Origin: Methanocalculus sp.
GTDB taxonomy: Archaea > Halobacteriota > Methanomicrobia > Methanomicrobiales > Methanocorpusculaceae
Direction of reading: 5' to 3'
DNA length: 11,467 nt
Assembly (NCBI RefSeq): GCF_029762515.1
Contig: NZ_JARVGN010000020.1
Span: 1 to 11,467, forward strand
The position numbers and the translations under genes are program-made. Of the stretch, positions 1 through 6,563 are shown piece by piece. The notes under the pieces are model-generated. The model was not told where the DNA came from. It made no database searches and saw only the letters and a program-made list of their open reading frames with translations. The first letter of the stretch is position 1. Each line of letters starts with the position of its first letter.

Positions 1-183
1 CTGAAGATCTACGAGGCTGAGAAGATCGTCGACCATCACACCCTGATCATTCCGGGCCTTGCAGCACGCCTCTCCGGCGAGACTGAAGAAGTGAGCGGCT
101 GGCGGGTGCTTGTCGGCCCGAAGGACTCATCCGGCCTGAAACGCTTTATCGAGGAGTACTGGCCGCCAAAGGACGACGAATGA
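1..183 (+). CDS. cdhE: CODH/ACS complex gamma subunit (corrinoid iron-sulfur protein large subunit), 3' end only
   Basis: The window opens inside this gene; 60 codons and a TGA stop are visible. The tail contains LIIPGLAARLSGE followed by GWRVLVGPKDSSGLKRFIEE. This matches my memory of the C-terminus of CdhE/AcsC proteins, where a VLVGPxDSSG-like stretch closes the corrinoid-binding domain. CdhE carries a [4Fe-4S] cluster and, with CdhD, passes the methyl group between a tetrahydropterin and the acetyl-CoA synthase A-cluster in the cytoplasm. The stop overlaps the start of the next gene (ATGA at 180-183), so the two are translationally coupled. That next gene is a corrinoid activator, which independently supports the identification. 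Only the tail is visible, so the archaeal (CdhE) or bacterial (AcsC) naming depends on the rest of the gene. Confidence 0.8.
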   Translation: MKIYEAEKIVDHHTLIIPGLAARLSGETEEVSGWRVLVGPKDSSGLKRFIEEYWPPKDDE

Positions 184-2081
184 AAGAGGAGTGCAGGGTA
201 ATCTTCCACCCCCTGAATACGGTCGTCTCCGTTTTGCCGGGGACGAACCTCCTCGCCGCACTCAGGAATGCGCACGTGCAGATCGAGAGCATCTGCGGGG
301 GCAAGGGCGAGTGCGGGAAGTGCAGGGTGATCATCGAATCCGGGGATTTCAGAGAGAAGAGGCTCACCCAGAAGAACCATCTGACAACGGCAGAGCGGGA
401 ACGGGGGTACCGCCTCGCCTGTGAGATCTTCGTCACCGGAGACATGGAGGTGACGATCCCGGTCGAGAGCCGGATCGAGCGGCCGCAGATCCTCTGTGGG
501 CTCTCCGGCGAATGCGACTGCGGCGGGATGGATCCAGCGGTCAGGCTGTATCCGCTTGAGATCAGATCCAACCCAACTCTTCCCCACGCAGGTACATCAA
601 TCCGCCTGAAAGAGTATTCAGGGAAAAGGCCTGCCATCAGCGATTCAGTATATCGGAAGATGCAGGAACCGGATACCGGGCTCGTGGCCGTTCTGACCGA
701 GACAAACGGCTATCCCGAGGTGATTGATGCCATACCAAAGGAGAAGGCCGGCCCGCCCCTCGGCATCGCCCTCGATCTTGGGACAACAACGATCGCCTGT
801 GCACTGGTAGATCTGGATTCCGGGCTTGTCATTGCTGAAGAGACCACCATGAACAAGCAGATCACCTATGGGGAAGAGGTGATCACCAGGATCGCCTTTG
901 CCATGAAGGGTGACGGGCTCCGGATCCTCCAGCAGGCAGCAGCCGGGAGTATCAATGTCGCTATCCGGCGTGTTGCGGAGACTGCCGGTGTGGACCCGCT
1001 CGATCTGGTGGAGATTGCTGTTTCAAGCAATACCGTGATGAACCACCTCCTTACCGGAACCGATCCGGGATACCTGGAGCTGGCAGATGCCGATGTTCCC
1101 CGGAAGCCGTTTATCAGGAAGGCAGCATCGCTTGGGATATCGATCCATCCCGAAGCCTACTGCTTCTGCCTCCCGAACGTGAGCCGCTTTGTCGGTGGCG
1201 ATGCGGTATCAGGGGTGCTCTCCTCTGGGCTGCACTGCGGATCGGATATCTCCCTCTTCATCGATCTCGGCACGAACGGAGAGATCGTGATGGGCAATAA
1301 GGACTGGATCGCCTCGATCTCCTGTGCATCGGGCCCCGCATTCGAGGGGGCAGGCGTCAGCTCCGGGATGCGGGCGATGCACGGTGCAATCGAGAAGGTG
1401 GCGATCGAGCCGGATACCGGGGAAGCGCATTGCATGGTGATCGGAGGTGGAAAGCCACGCGGCATCTGTGGTTCAGGGCTGATCGATTGTGTCACCGGGA
1501 TGTTTGGAGCAGGCATCATTGACTTCAAGGGCATCCTCACCGACCATCCGCTCGTCCGGGAGGGGCACAATGGCCCTGAATACGTGGTTGTGAGAGCAGA
1601 GGATTCCCAAACAGGCAGGGATATCGTCATCACCCAAGCGGATATGGACTACTTCATGGACTCTAAAGCCGCCCTCTGCGGAGGGATCGGCGTGCTCCTG
1701 AAGAAATACCGGATGAAAGTGACAGATATCAGGCATATCTTCCTCGCGGGAGCGTTTGGGGCTTTTGTGGATATTCACAATACCGTTGCATTTGGGATTA
1801 TCCCATACTTTCCCAATGCAGAGGTGCACCCGGTTGGAAACACCTCACTGAAAGGTGCATATGCGGCACTGGTATCGAAAACCAAGCGGAGGGAAGCGGA
1901 GAAGATTGCCGGTACCATGGTCTATATCGATCTCCTCGTTGATGTTGACTTTATCGAGGAGTATACCGCTGCCCTCTATATTCCGGGGAAGGAGGAGTAT
2001 TTTCCAGGCAGAGTGGATCCGGCATCAGGACGGGAAACTGATGGAGAAGCGGATGGTGAGGAGAAGGGATTTTCCCGCTGA
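180..2081 (+). CDS. acsV: RACo-type reductive activator of corrinoid protein (2Fe-2S ferredoxin + ASKHA/DUF4445 ATPase)
   Basis: Protein of 633 aa, about the length of known RACo proteins. Residues 1-95 form a plant-type 2Fe-2S domain with Cys39, Cys45, Cys48 and Cys81 (CGGKGECGKC, then LACEIF). A linker follows with three extra cysteines (106, 112, 114). From about residue 193 there is an ASKHA ATPase fold: IALDLGTTTIACALVD (196-211), FIDLGTNGEIV (360-370), GICGSGLID (428-436) and LAGAFGAFVDIHN (522-534). RACo uses ATP hydrolysis to push an electron uphill and return inactive Co(II) corrinoid to Co(I). The partner here should be the CdhDE corrinoid protein encoded just upstream, with which it shares an ATGA overlap. 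The last 25 or so residues are a charged, probably disordered tail. RamA of methylamine-using methanogens also does this job, but has a C-terminal pair of [4Fe-4S] motifs that is absent here. Confidence 0.9.
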   Translation: MKEECRVIFHPLNTVVSVLPGTNLLAALRNAHVQIESICGGKGECGKCRVIIESGDFREKRLTQKNHLTTAERERGYRLACEIFVTGDMEVTIPVESRIERPQILCGLSGECDCGGMDPAVRLYPLEIRSNPTLPHAGTSIRLKEYSGKRPAISDSVYRKMQEPDTGLVAVLTETNGYPEVIDAIPKEKAGPPLGIALDLGTTTIACALVDLDSGLVIAEETTMNKQITYGEEVITRIAFAMKGDGLRILQQAAAGSINVAIRRVAETAGVDPLDLVEIAVSSNTVMNHLLTGTDPGYLELADADVPRKPFIRKAASLGISIHPEAYCFCLPNVSRFVGGDAVSGVLSSGLHCGSDISLFIDLGTNGEIVMGNKDWIASISCASGPAFEGAGVSSGMRAMHGAIEKVAIEPDTGEAHCMVIGGGKPRGICGSGLIDCVTGMFGAGIIDFKGILTDHPLVREGHNGPEYVVVRAEDSQTGRDIVITQADMDYFMDSKAALCGGIGVLLKKYRMKVTDIRHIFLAGAFGAFVDIHNTVAFGIIPYFPNAEVHPVGNTSLKGAYAALVSKTKRREAEKIAGTMVYIDLLVDVDFIEEYTAALYIPGKEEYFPGRVDPASGRETDGEADGEEKGFSR

Positions 2082-2146
2082 AGCTTTCAGAGGTGCAGAA
2101 TAGTTACGTTTGGGAAGGCATATGATGAGGTAAAATGGAAATGGAT

Positions 2147-2152
2147 GGTGAT
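2147..2152 (+). promoter_or_regulatory. Shine-Dalgarno site deciding the start of the CooC-like gene
   Basis: GGTGAT matches the archaeal 16S rRNA tail and lies 6 nt before ATG 2159, which gives the typical CooC N-terminus MKTLVTMGRGG. An in-frame ATG at 2135 has GAGGT only 3 nt upstream, which is too close, and would add eight acidic residues before the first beta strand. Confidence 0.55.
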
Positions 2153-2158
2153 TTAGAC

Positions 2159-2920
2159 ATGAAGACATTGGTGACGATGGGACGGGGAGGAACAGGAAAG
2201 ACGAGTTTTACGGCACTTGCGGCAAAGCACTTCATCGCAAAGGCTCAGACACCGATCCTCCTTGTGGATCTCGATCCTGACCAGAACCTCGCCGAGATGG
2301 TGGGGATCGATCTCGATAAGGAAGGCGTGAAGACGATTGCAGATCTCATCTCAGAAACTTTTATTAAGCGGGGCGGCACCACGACAGGGGTTGCACCCAC
2401 TGAGCGGATTGAGAGCAGGATCTGGGAGGATGGCCTGTATGAAGGCGGTTCATTCGATCTCATCGCAGTCGGGACGAAGTGGGTGGAGGGCTGCTACTGC
2501 CTTCCTGACTCGGCACTGAAAGGAGCACTCGCAACGATTACGAAGAACTACCGGTATGTGCTGATCGACTCACCGGCAGGACTAGAGCACCTGAACCGGA
2601 AAGTGGCAAGCCAGGTTGACGATATCTTCGACATCATGGGACCCTCGCACAAGTCATTTGAGCATGTGAAACGGGCACACCGGATCATCAGAGAGGTGAA
2701 GATCGGGATGAACCGGTTCTTCATTGTGGGAGGATATCTCTTCCCGGAGTCAGAGGAGGAACGGGCAAAGACAACCCTCCCGCATGAGTATCTCGGGAAG
2801 GTGACACAGGACCCACTGGTGCAGGAGTATGTCCTCTCCGGCAGATCGCTTCTGGATCTCCCTGATGATACACCAGGCTATCTCTCGGTAAAGGAGATCC
2901 TTGGGAAAGCCGGGTACTGA
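2159..2920 (+). CDS. cooC: CooC-type nickel-insertion ATPase for CODH/ACS
   Basis: Protein of 253 aa from ATG 2159 (261 aa if ATG 2135 is used). It belongs to the SIMIBI/MinD-like P-loop family. The P-loop is GRGGTGKTS (8-16), the switch/Walker B-like stretch is ILLVDLDPDQN (33-43), and LIDSPAGLEH (135-144) is a later family motif. ECGYC-like residues Cys112 and Cys114 (EGCYC) form the CxC that in CooC dimers binds the metal between subunits. CooC proteins use ATP-driven dimerisation to load nickel into the C-cluster of CODH; a related ATPase serves the acetyl-CoA synthase A-cluster, and sequence reading cannot tell which target applies. One oddity: the signature lysine of the deviant Walker A (KGGxGKT) is Arg9. 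The gene follows the RACo gene by 77 nt on the same strand, fitting one maturation operon. Confidence 0.85.
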   Translation: MKTLVTMGRGGTGKTSFTALAAKHFIAKAQTPILLVDLDPDQNLAEMVGIDLDKEGVKTIADLISETFIKRGGTTTGVAPTERIESRIWEDGLYEGGSFDLIAVGTKWVEGCYCLPDSALKGALATITKNYRYVLIDSPAGLEHLNRKVASQVDDIFDIMGPSHKSFEHVKRAHRIIREVKIGMNRFFIVGGYLFPESEEERAKTTLPHEYLGKVTQDPLVQEYVLSGRSLLDLPDDTPGYLSVKEILGKAGY

Positions 2921-3030
2921 AGAAAATATGGTTAGGCGAAGGGGGGGAAAAGGGAGGAAAGAAACAGAATGCCTTCCGGACTCTCCTTCGAGCGGTAGAC
3001 TGAAGACCGATCACGTTTGAGGCATAATAG
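2921..3030 (+). other. Purine-rich spacer between the CooC-like and QueG-like genes
   Basis: This 110-nt gap has a purine run at 2939-2965 (seven or more G, then AAAAGGGAGGAAAG). A GGGAGG at 2952-2957 precedes an ATG at 2969 that opens only nine codons before TAG at 2996. I see no hairpin plus T-run terminator, so readthrough into the next gene is plausible. The QueG-like gene has its own GAGG at 3019-3022, 8 nt before its ATG. Confidence 0.4.
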
Positions 3031-3810
3031 ATGGATCTGCATGCTTTTTTCCGGGATGAAGCGATAGAGACGTACGGCGAGGCATCCCTCACCGCCCTCT
3101 CAGAGAGGGATAGGGGATATGTGAAGGAGTTCTTTCCTCCCGGTGAATCGGTGATCGTCTTCGGAGAGGCAGTTCCGGCTGAAGCATATTCCCTAAATGC
3201 AAGAGATCAGACGAAGATCATGCTTGGAATTGCAGAAGGGCTGAATGATGCCGCGATCCGGCTTGAGAGCATGCTCGATGGCGAGGGCATCCCGGCCCGG
3301 CATATCCCCCTCTATCTCCCGATCAGGATCGAGGATGGCCGGGTGCGGGGCGTGGTGCGGCTGAAGCAGGTTGCAGCTGCCGCCGGCCTTGGAGCACCGG
3401 GGAAGAGCACCCTGCTCCTGAACAGGGAGCATGGGGCCCGGCTGATTCTCTCCGGTGTTGTCACCGGAGAATCTAATCTTATCAAGACCAATAGCGTGCA
3501 GAAACAGGAGAACGCTGAAGATCACGCGAACCAGAACCCGGATATCTGTATTGGGTGCGGAAAATGCATCAAAGCCTGCCCGGCAGGTGCTATAGGCCCT
3601 GATGGTGTCGAGGTCTTCAGGTGCAGGACCATCAGCCCGTGGGTTCCGGGGCCGGTTGTCCCGATAGCAAAATGGCTGATCGGCAGGCAGCTCCTCCTCA
3701 GGTGCATAGCACCAATCGCCCCCTGGATTGCGAAGACGGCGACGATTCGGTGCAGCAGGTGTGTGACGGAATGCCCGGTTTTTGGGGGCAGGAATTGGAC
3801 GCAGGAATAA
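3031..3810 (+). CDS. QueG-like (epoxyqueuosine reductase-related) double [4Fe-4S] protein
   Basis: Protein of 259 aa. Residues 1-145 resemble the N-terminal part of QueG-type proteins: VIVFGEAVP (41-49), then LGAPGKSTLLLNREHGARLIL (from 120), which aligns by eye with the QueG GxxGKNTLL...G stretch. The C-terminal part has a ferredoxin motif CIGCGKCIKACP (Cys173, 176, 179, 183) and a second set Cys241, Cys244, Cys248 (CSRCVTECP), with Cys198 or Cys224 as possible fourth ligands. QueG and reductive dehalogenases use cobalamin beside such a cluster pair; that is family knowledge. Here the protein is shorter than QueG (no HEAT-like tail) and follows a corrinoid activator and CooC on the same strand, so a role in electron delivery or corrinoid handling for CODH/ACS seems more likely than tRNA modification. 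That role is an inference. Confidence 0.7.
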   Translation: MDLHAFFRDEAIETYGEASLTALSERDRGYVKEFFPPGESVIVFGEAVPAEAYSLNARDQTKIMLGIAEGLNDAAIRLESMLDGEGIPARHIPLYLPIRIEDGRVRGVVRLKQVAAAAGLGAPGKSTLLLNREHGARLILSGVVTGESNLIKTNSVQKQENAEDHANQNPDICIGCGKCIKACPAGAIGPDGVEVFRCRTISPWVPGPVVPIAKWLIGRQLLLRCIAPIAPWIAKTATIRCSRCVTECPVFGGRNWTQE

Positions 3811-4147
3811 AAGAGAAAATCCCAATTAACTGCATTTATCGTATTAGAGGGTATTTACAATAAGAATTTATGAATTTAGGCCATAGATGATCTGAACATA
3901 GGGATTTGTTCTCTTCGCAAATGACAAGACACTAAAAAAATCTCTAAATAACCTTAAAAGCACATATTCTCGATTTTATTGCATCTTCTGCCATTTTATG
4001 AGCCGCACCGTTAGGTTAATGACATGAGAGTTTAATGTTACAGACTGAGAACGGACGAACGCAAAGTGAACAATCCAAATGGACAGATAGGTAAAAAGGC
4101 CGTTTTCTGAAAGATATCCACCCAATAGATATTCAGGAGATGACAGT
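3811..4147 (+). promoter_or_regulatory. katG upstream region with candidate archaeal promoter
   Basis: This 337-nt stretch is AT-rich and holds no convincing gene. The best TATA-like element is CTAAATAA at 3943-3950, followed by an AAAA-rich stretch; it would give a leader of about 170 nt. A weaker TTTAATGT at 4031-4038 would give a shorter leader. GAATTTA is repeated directly at 3864-3870 and 3872-3878. I cannot recognise a known peroxide-regulator operator. A small opposite-strand frame across 3976-4164 runs into katG and has no ribosome site or recognisable sequence. Confidence 0.35.
4135..4143 (+). promoter_or_regulatory. katG Shine-Dalgarno site
   Basis: AGGAGATGA differs from the full archaeal AGGAGGTGA by one base. 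Its AGGAGA core lies 7 nt before the katG ATG at 4148, fixing that start. Confidence 0.7.
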
Positions 4148-6343
4148 ATGACCGACAAAAACAAGAGCCCTGCAATGGGCGAAGGAAATCCAATGATGAG
4201 TGGGAAAGGAAGAACGATCCAGGACTGGTGGCCAAACCAGCTGAACCTGAAGCTGCTTCACCAGCACTCCCCCCTCACAAACCCGATGGGAGAAGAGTTC
4301 AACTATGCCGAAGAGTTCAAAACACTCGACCTGAAGGCCGTCAAAGCAGATCTGAAGTCACTGATGACGGCTTCAGAAGAGTGGTGGCCTGCGGACTTTG
4401 GCCATTACGGACCCTTCATGATCCGCATGGCATGGCACAGCGCCGGCACCTACCGCAGTGGAGATGGCCGGGGCGGCGCCGGTTCAGCTCAGCAGCGGTT
4501 TCCACCCCTCAGCAGCTGGCCTGACAACGTCAATCTCGACAAGGCACGCCGGCTCCTCTGGCCGATAAAACAGAAGTACGGCAGAAAGATCTCATGGGCC
4601 GATCTTATGATCCTTGCCGGAAATGTTGCCCTTGAGTCAATGGGTTTTGAGACATTCGGCTTCGGTGGCGGCCGCAAAGACGTATGGGAGCCCGAAGAAG
4701 AAGTCTACTGGGGATCAGAAGAAGAATGGCTTGGTGACAAACGCTATTCCGGTGAACGGAACCTTGAAAACCCGCTTGCAGCTGTCCAGATGGGATTAAT
4801 TTACGTCAATCCCGAAGGCCCTAACGGCAACCCCGATCCGGTTGCAGCAGCAAAGGATATCCGCGAGACCTTCGCCCGCATGGGGATGAATGACGAAGAG
4901 ACCGTCGCTCTCATTGCCGGAGGACACAGCTTCGGAAAATGCCATGGTGCCGGTCCTGCAACCCATGTCGGCCCCGAGCCGGAAGCTGCCCCTATCGAGG
5001 AGCAGGGTCTTGGCTGGAAGAGCTGCTTTGGCACCGGGAAGGGTGGCGACACCATCTCAAGCGGCCTTGAAGTCACCTGGACGAACACGCCGACGAAGTG
5101 GAGCAACAACTTCCTCAGGATACTCTTCACTCATGAATGGGAACTGACGAAGAGCCCGGCCGATGCTCACCAGTGGAAGCCAAAGGGCGACGGAGGCGCT
5201 GGTACAGTGCCGGATGCCCACGATCCATCGAAGCGGCATGCCCCCTCCATGCTGACGACAGACCTCTCCCTCAGGTTTGATCCCATCTATGAGAAGATAT
5301 CACGCCGTTTCTATGAGAATCCCGATCAGCTCACCGAGGCATTCTCCCGTGCATGGTTCAAGCTGACACACAGGGACATGGGGCCCCGCTCACGCTATCT
5401 CGGCCCCGAGGTACCGAAGGAAGATCTGATCTGGCAGGATCCGATCCCCGCCGTCAATCATAAGCTGATTGATGCAAAGGATATCGCCTCCCTCAGGGAG
5501 AAGATCCTCGCTTCCGGCCTCACGGTTTCGGAGCTGGTTACAACCGCATGGGCATCGGCATCCACCTTCCGCGGCTCTGACAAGCGGGGCGGTGCCAATG
5601 GGGCCCGTATCCGCCTTTCGCCGCAGAAAGACTGGGAAGTCAACCAGCCCGCCCGTCTGGCAAAGGTCCTCAAGACCCTGACTGAGATACAGGCTGCATT
5701 CAACAGTACACAGAAAGGTGGAAAGAAGGTATCGCTTGCAGATCTGATCGTCCTTGCCGGGTGTGCCGGAGTCGAGAAAGCGGCGAAGAATGCCGGACAT
5801 ACCGTGACAGTCCCCTTCTCGCCGGGACGAACTGATGCCTCACAGGAGCAGACCGATGTGGAGTCATTTGGCGTTCTTGAGCCGAAGGCCGATGGTTTCC
5901 GGAACTACCAGAAGACCCGCTATTCTGTATCGGCTGAGGAGCTACTTGTGGACAAGGCGCAACTGCTGACCCTGACTGCGCCTGAGATGACGGTGCTTAT
6001 CGGCGGCATGCGTGTGCTGAACACCAACTACGGAGAGACCAAATACGGTGTCTTCACCACAAAACCAGAGACGCTCACAAACGACTTCTTTGTCAATCTG
6101 CTTGATATGAGGACCGGGTGGAAACCAGTCTCAAAGGATGCAGACATCTTTGAAGGACGCGATCGCAAAACAGGCGACCTCAGGTGGACCGGCACCCGTG
6201 TCGATCTCATCTTCGGATCAAATGCCCAGCTCCGGGCACTGGCCGAGGTGTATGCAAGTGAAGATGGAAAAGAGAAGTTTGTCTTAGACTTTGTGGCGGC
6301 ATGGGCAAAAGTGATGGATCTGGATCGGTTTGATCTGGCGTGA
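4148..6343 (+). CDS. katG: Catalase-peroxidase KatG
   Basis: Protein of 731 aa, normal for the family, with both tandem peroxidase-like halves. The N-terminal active half carries the distal triad Arg93-Trp96-His97 (IRMAWHSAGTYR), the proximal haem ligand His260 (GGHSFGK), Trp311 (VTWTNTP) and Asp372. Trp96, Tyr219 (LIYVNPEGPNG) and Met245 occupy the positions of the Met-Tyr-Trp covalent adduct needed for catalase activity, so the enzyme should be fully bifunctional: H2O2 disproportionation plus peroxidase activity in the cytoplasm. The C-terminal half (about 430-731) is the usual haem-less duplicate, ending in AAWAKVMDLDRFDLA. There is no signal peptide. The GKCHGAG stretch has Cys265 where the Mycobacterium protein has Thr. 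The gene stands alone with its own upstream region and a T-run downstream. In a methanogen it would protect oxygen-sensitive metalloenzymes such as CODH/ACS. Confidence 0.97.
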   Translation: MTDKNKSPAMGEGNPMMSGKGRTIQDWWPNQLNLKLLHQHSPLTNPMGEEFNYAEEFKTLDLKAVKADLKSLMTASEEWWPADFGHYGPFMIRMAWHSAGTYRSGDGRGGAGSAQQRFPPLSSWPDNVNLDKARRLLWPIKQKYGRKISWADLMILAGNVALESMGFETFGFGGGRKDVWEPEEEVYWGSEEEWLGDKRYSGERNLENPLAAVQMGLIYVNPEGPNGNPDPVAAAKDIRETFARMGMNDEETVALIAGGHSFGKCHGAGPATHVGPEPEAAPIEEQGLGWKSCFGTGKGGDTISSGLEVTWTNTPTKWSNNFLRILFTHEWELTKSPADAHQWKPKGDGGAGTVPDAHDPSKRHAPSMLTTDLSLRFDPIYEKISRRFYENPDQLTEAFSRAWFKLTHRDMGPRSRYLGPEVPKEDLIWQDPIPAVNHKLIDAKDIASLREKILASGLTVSELVTTAWASASTFRGSDKRGGANGARIRLSPQKDWEVNQPARLAKVLKTLTEIQAAFNSTQKGGKKVSLADLIVLAGCAGVEKAAKNAGHTVTVPFSPGRTDASQEQTDVESFGVLEPKADGFRNYQKTRYSVSAEELLVDKAQLLTLTAPEMTVLIGGMRVLNTNYGETKYGVFTTKPETLTNDFFVNLLDMRTGWKPVSKDADIFEGRDRKTGDLRWTGTRVDLIFGSNAQLRALAEVYASEDGKEKFVLDFVAAWAKVMDLDRFDLA

Positions 6344-6563
6344 TTGAGGGTCAGAAGCATTGAGATAGTGGAAAACTTCTGAGGAGGATGGATCATAGAG
6401 GAACTGGAGAAAATCGCCGATAAAATGTGGATTGGATATTTGACAACAGATATCTGGCAGGAATGATTAATCCCTTTCCTTTTTTATGAATCATTGCAGG
6501 ATTAAAAAACAGGATAGTCTGGACCATCTGCATTATGCAACGACACCGTGGATGAAAGCATCA
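6344..6563 (+). other. Spacer between convergent katG and ATPase gene, with a possible gene remnant
   Basis: In frame from 6383 to a TGA at 6464-6466 there are 27 open codons reading ...IIEELEKIADKMWIGYLTTD..., which has the look of a protein C-terminus. The frame is closed by TGA at 6380-6382 just before and has no good start, so it could be the tail of a decayed gene or chance. A GAGGAGG at 6381-6387 precedes an ATG that opens only 11 codons. Confidence 0.25.
6472..6485 (+). terminator. T-rich candidate terminator after katG
   Basis: CCCTTTCCTTTTTT ends in six T on the + strand about 130 nt after the katG stop. Archaeal RNA polymerase often terminates at such T-runs without a hairpin. No strong stem precedes it. 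Confidence 0.4.

Noticed and set aside
1157..1633. Long minus-strand open frame inside the RACo gene
   Set aside because: It is a shadow of the GC-rich coding frame on the other strand, with no family-like sequence or ribosome site.
2135..2158. Upstream ATG 2135 as the CooC start
   Set aside because: Its GAGGT is only 3 nt away and the extra eight residues are not typical of CooC; ATG 2159 has GGTGAT at a proper distance. The upstream start is still possible.
2969..2998. Nine-codon leader frame MPSGLSFER before the QueG-like gene
   Set aside because: It has a purine-rich site upstream, but it is too short to tell from chance and no attenuator hairpin follows.
3976..4235. Minus-strand open frames over the katG upstream region and start
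   Set aside because: They have no ribosome site, low-complexity hydrophobic sequence, and run into katG; probably chance.
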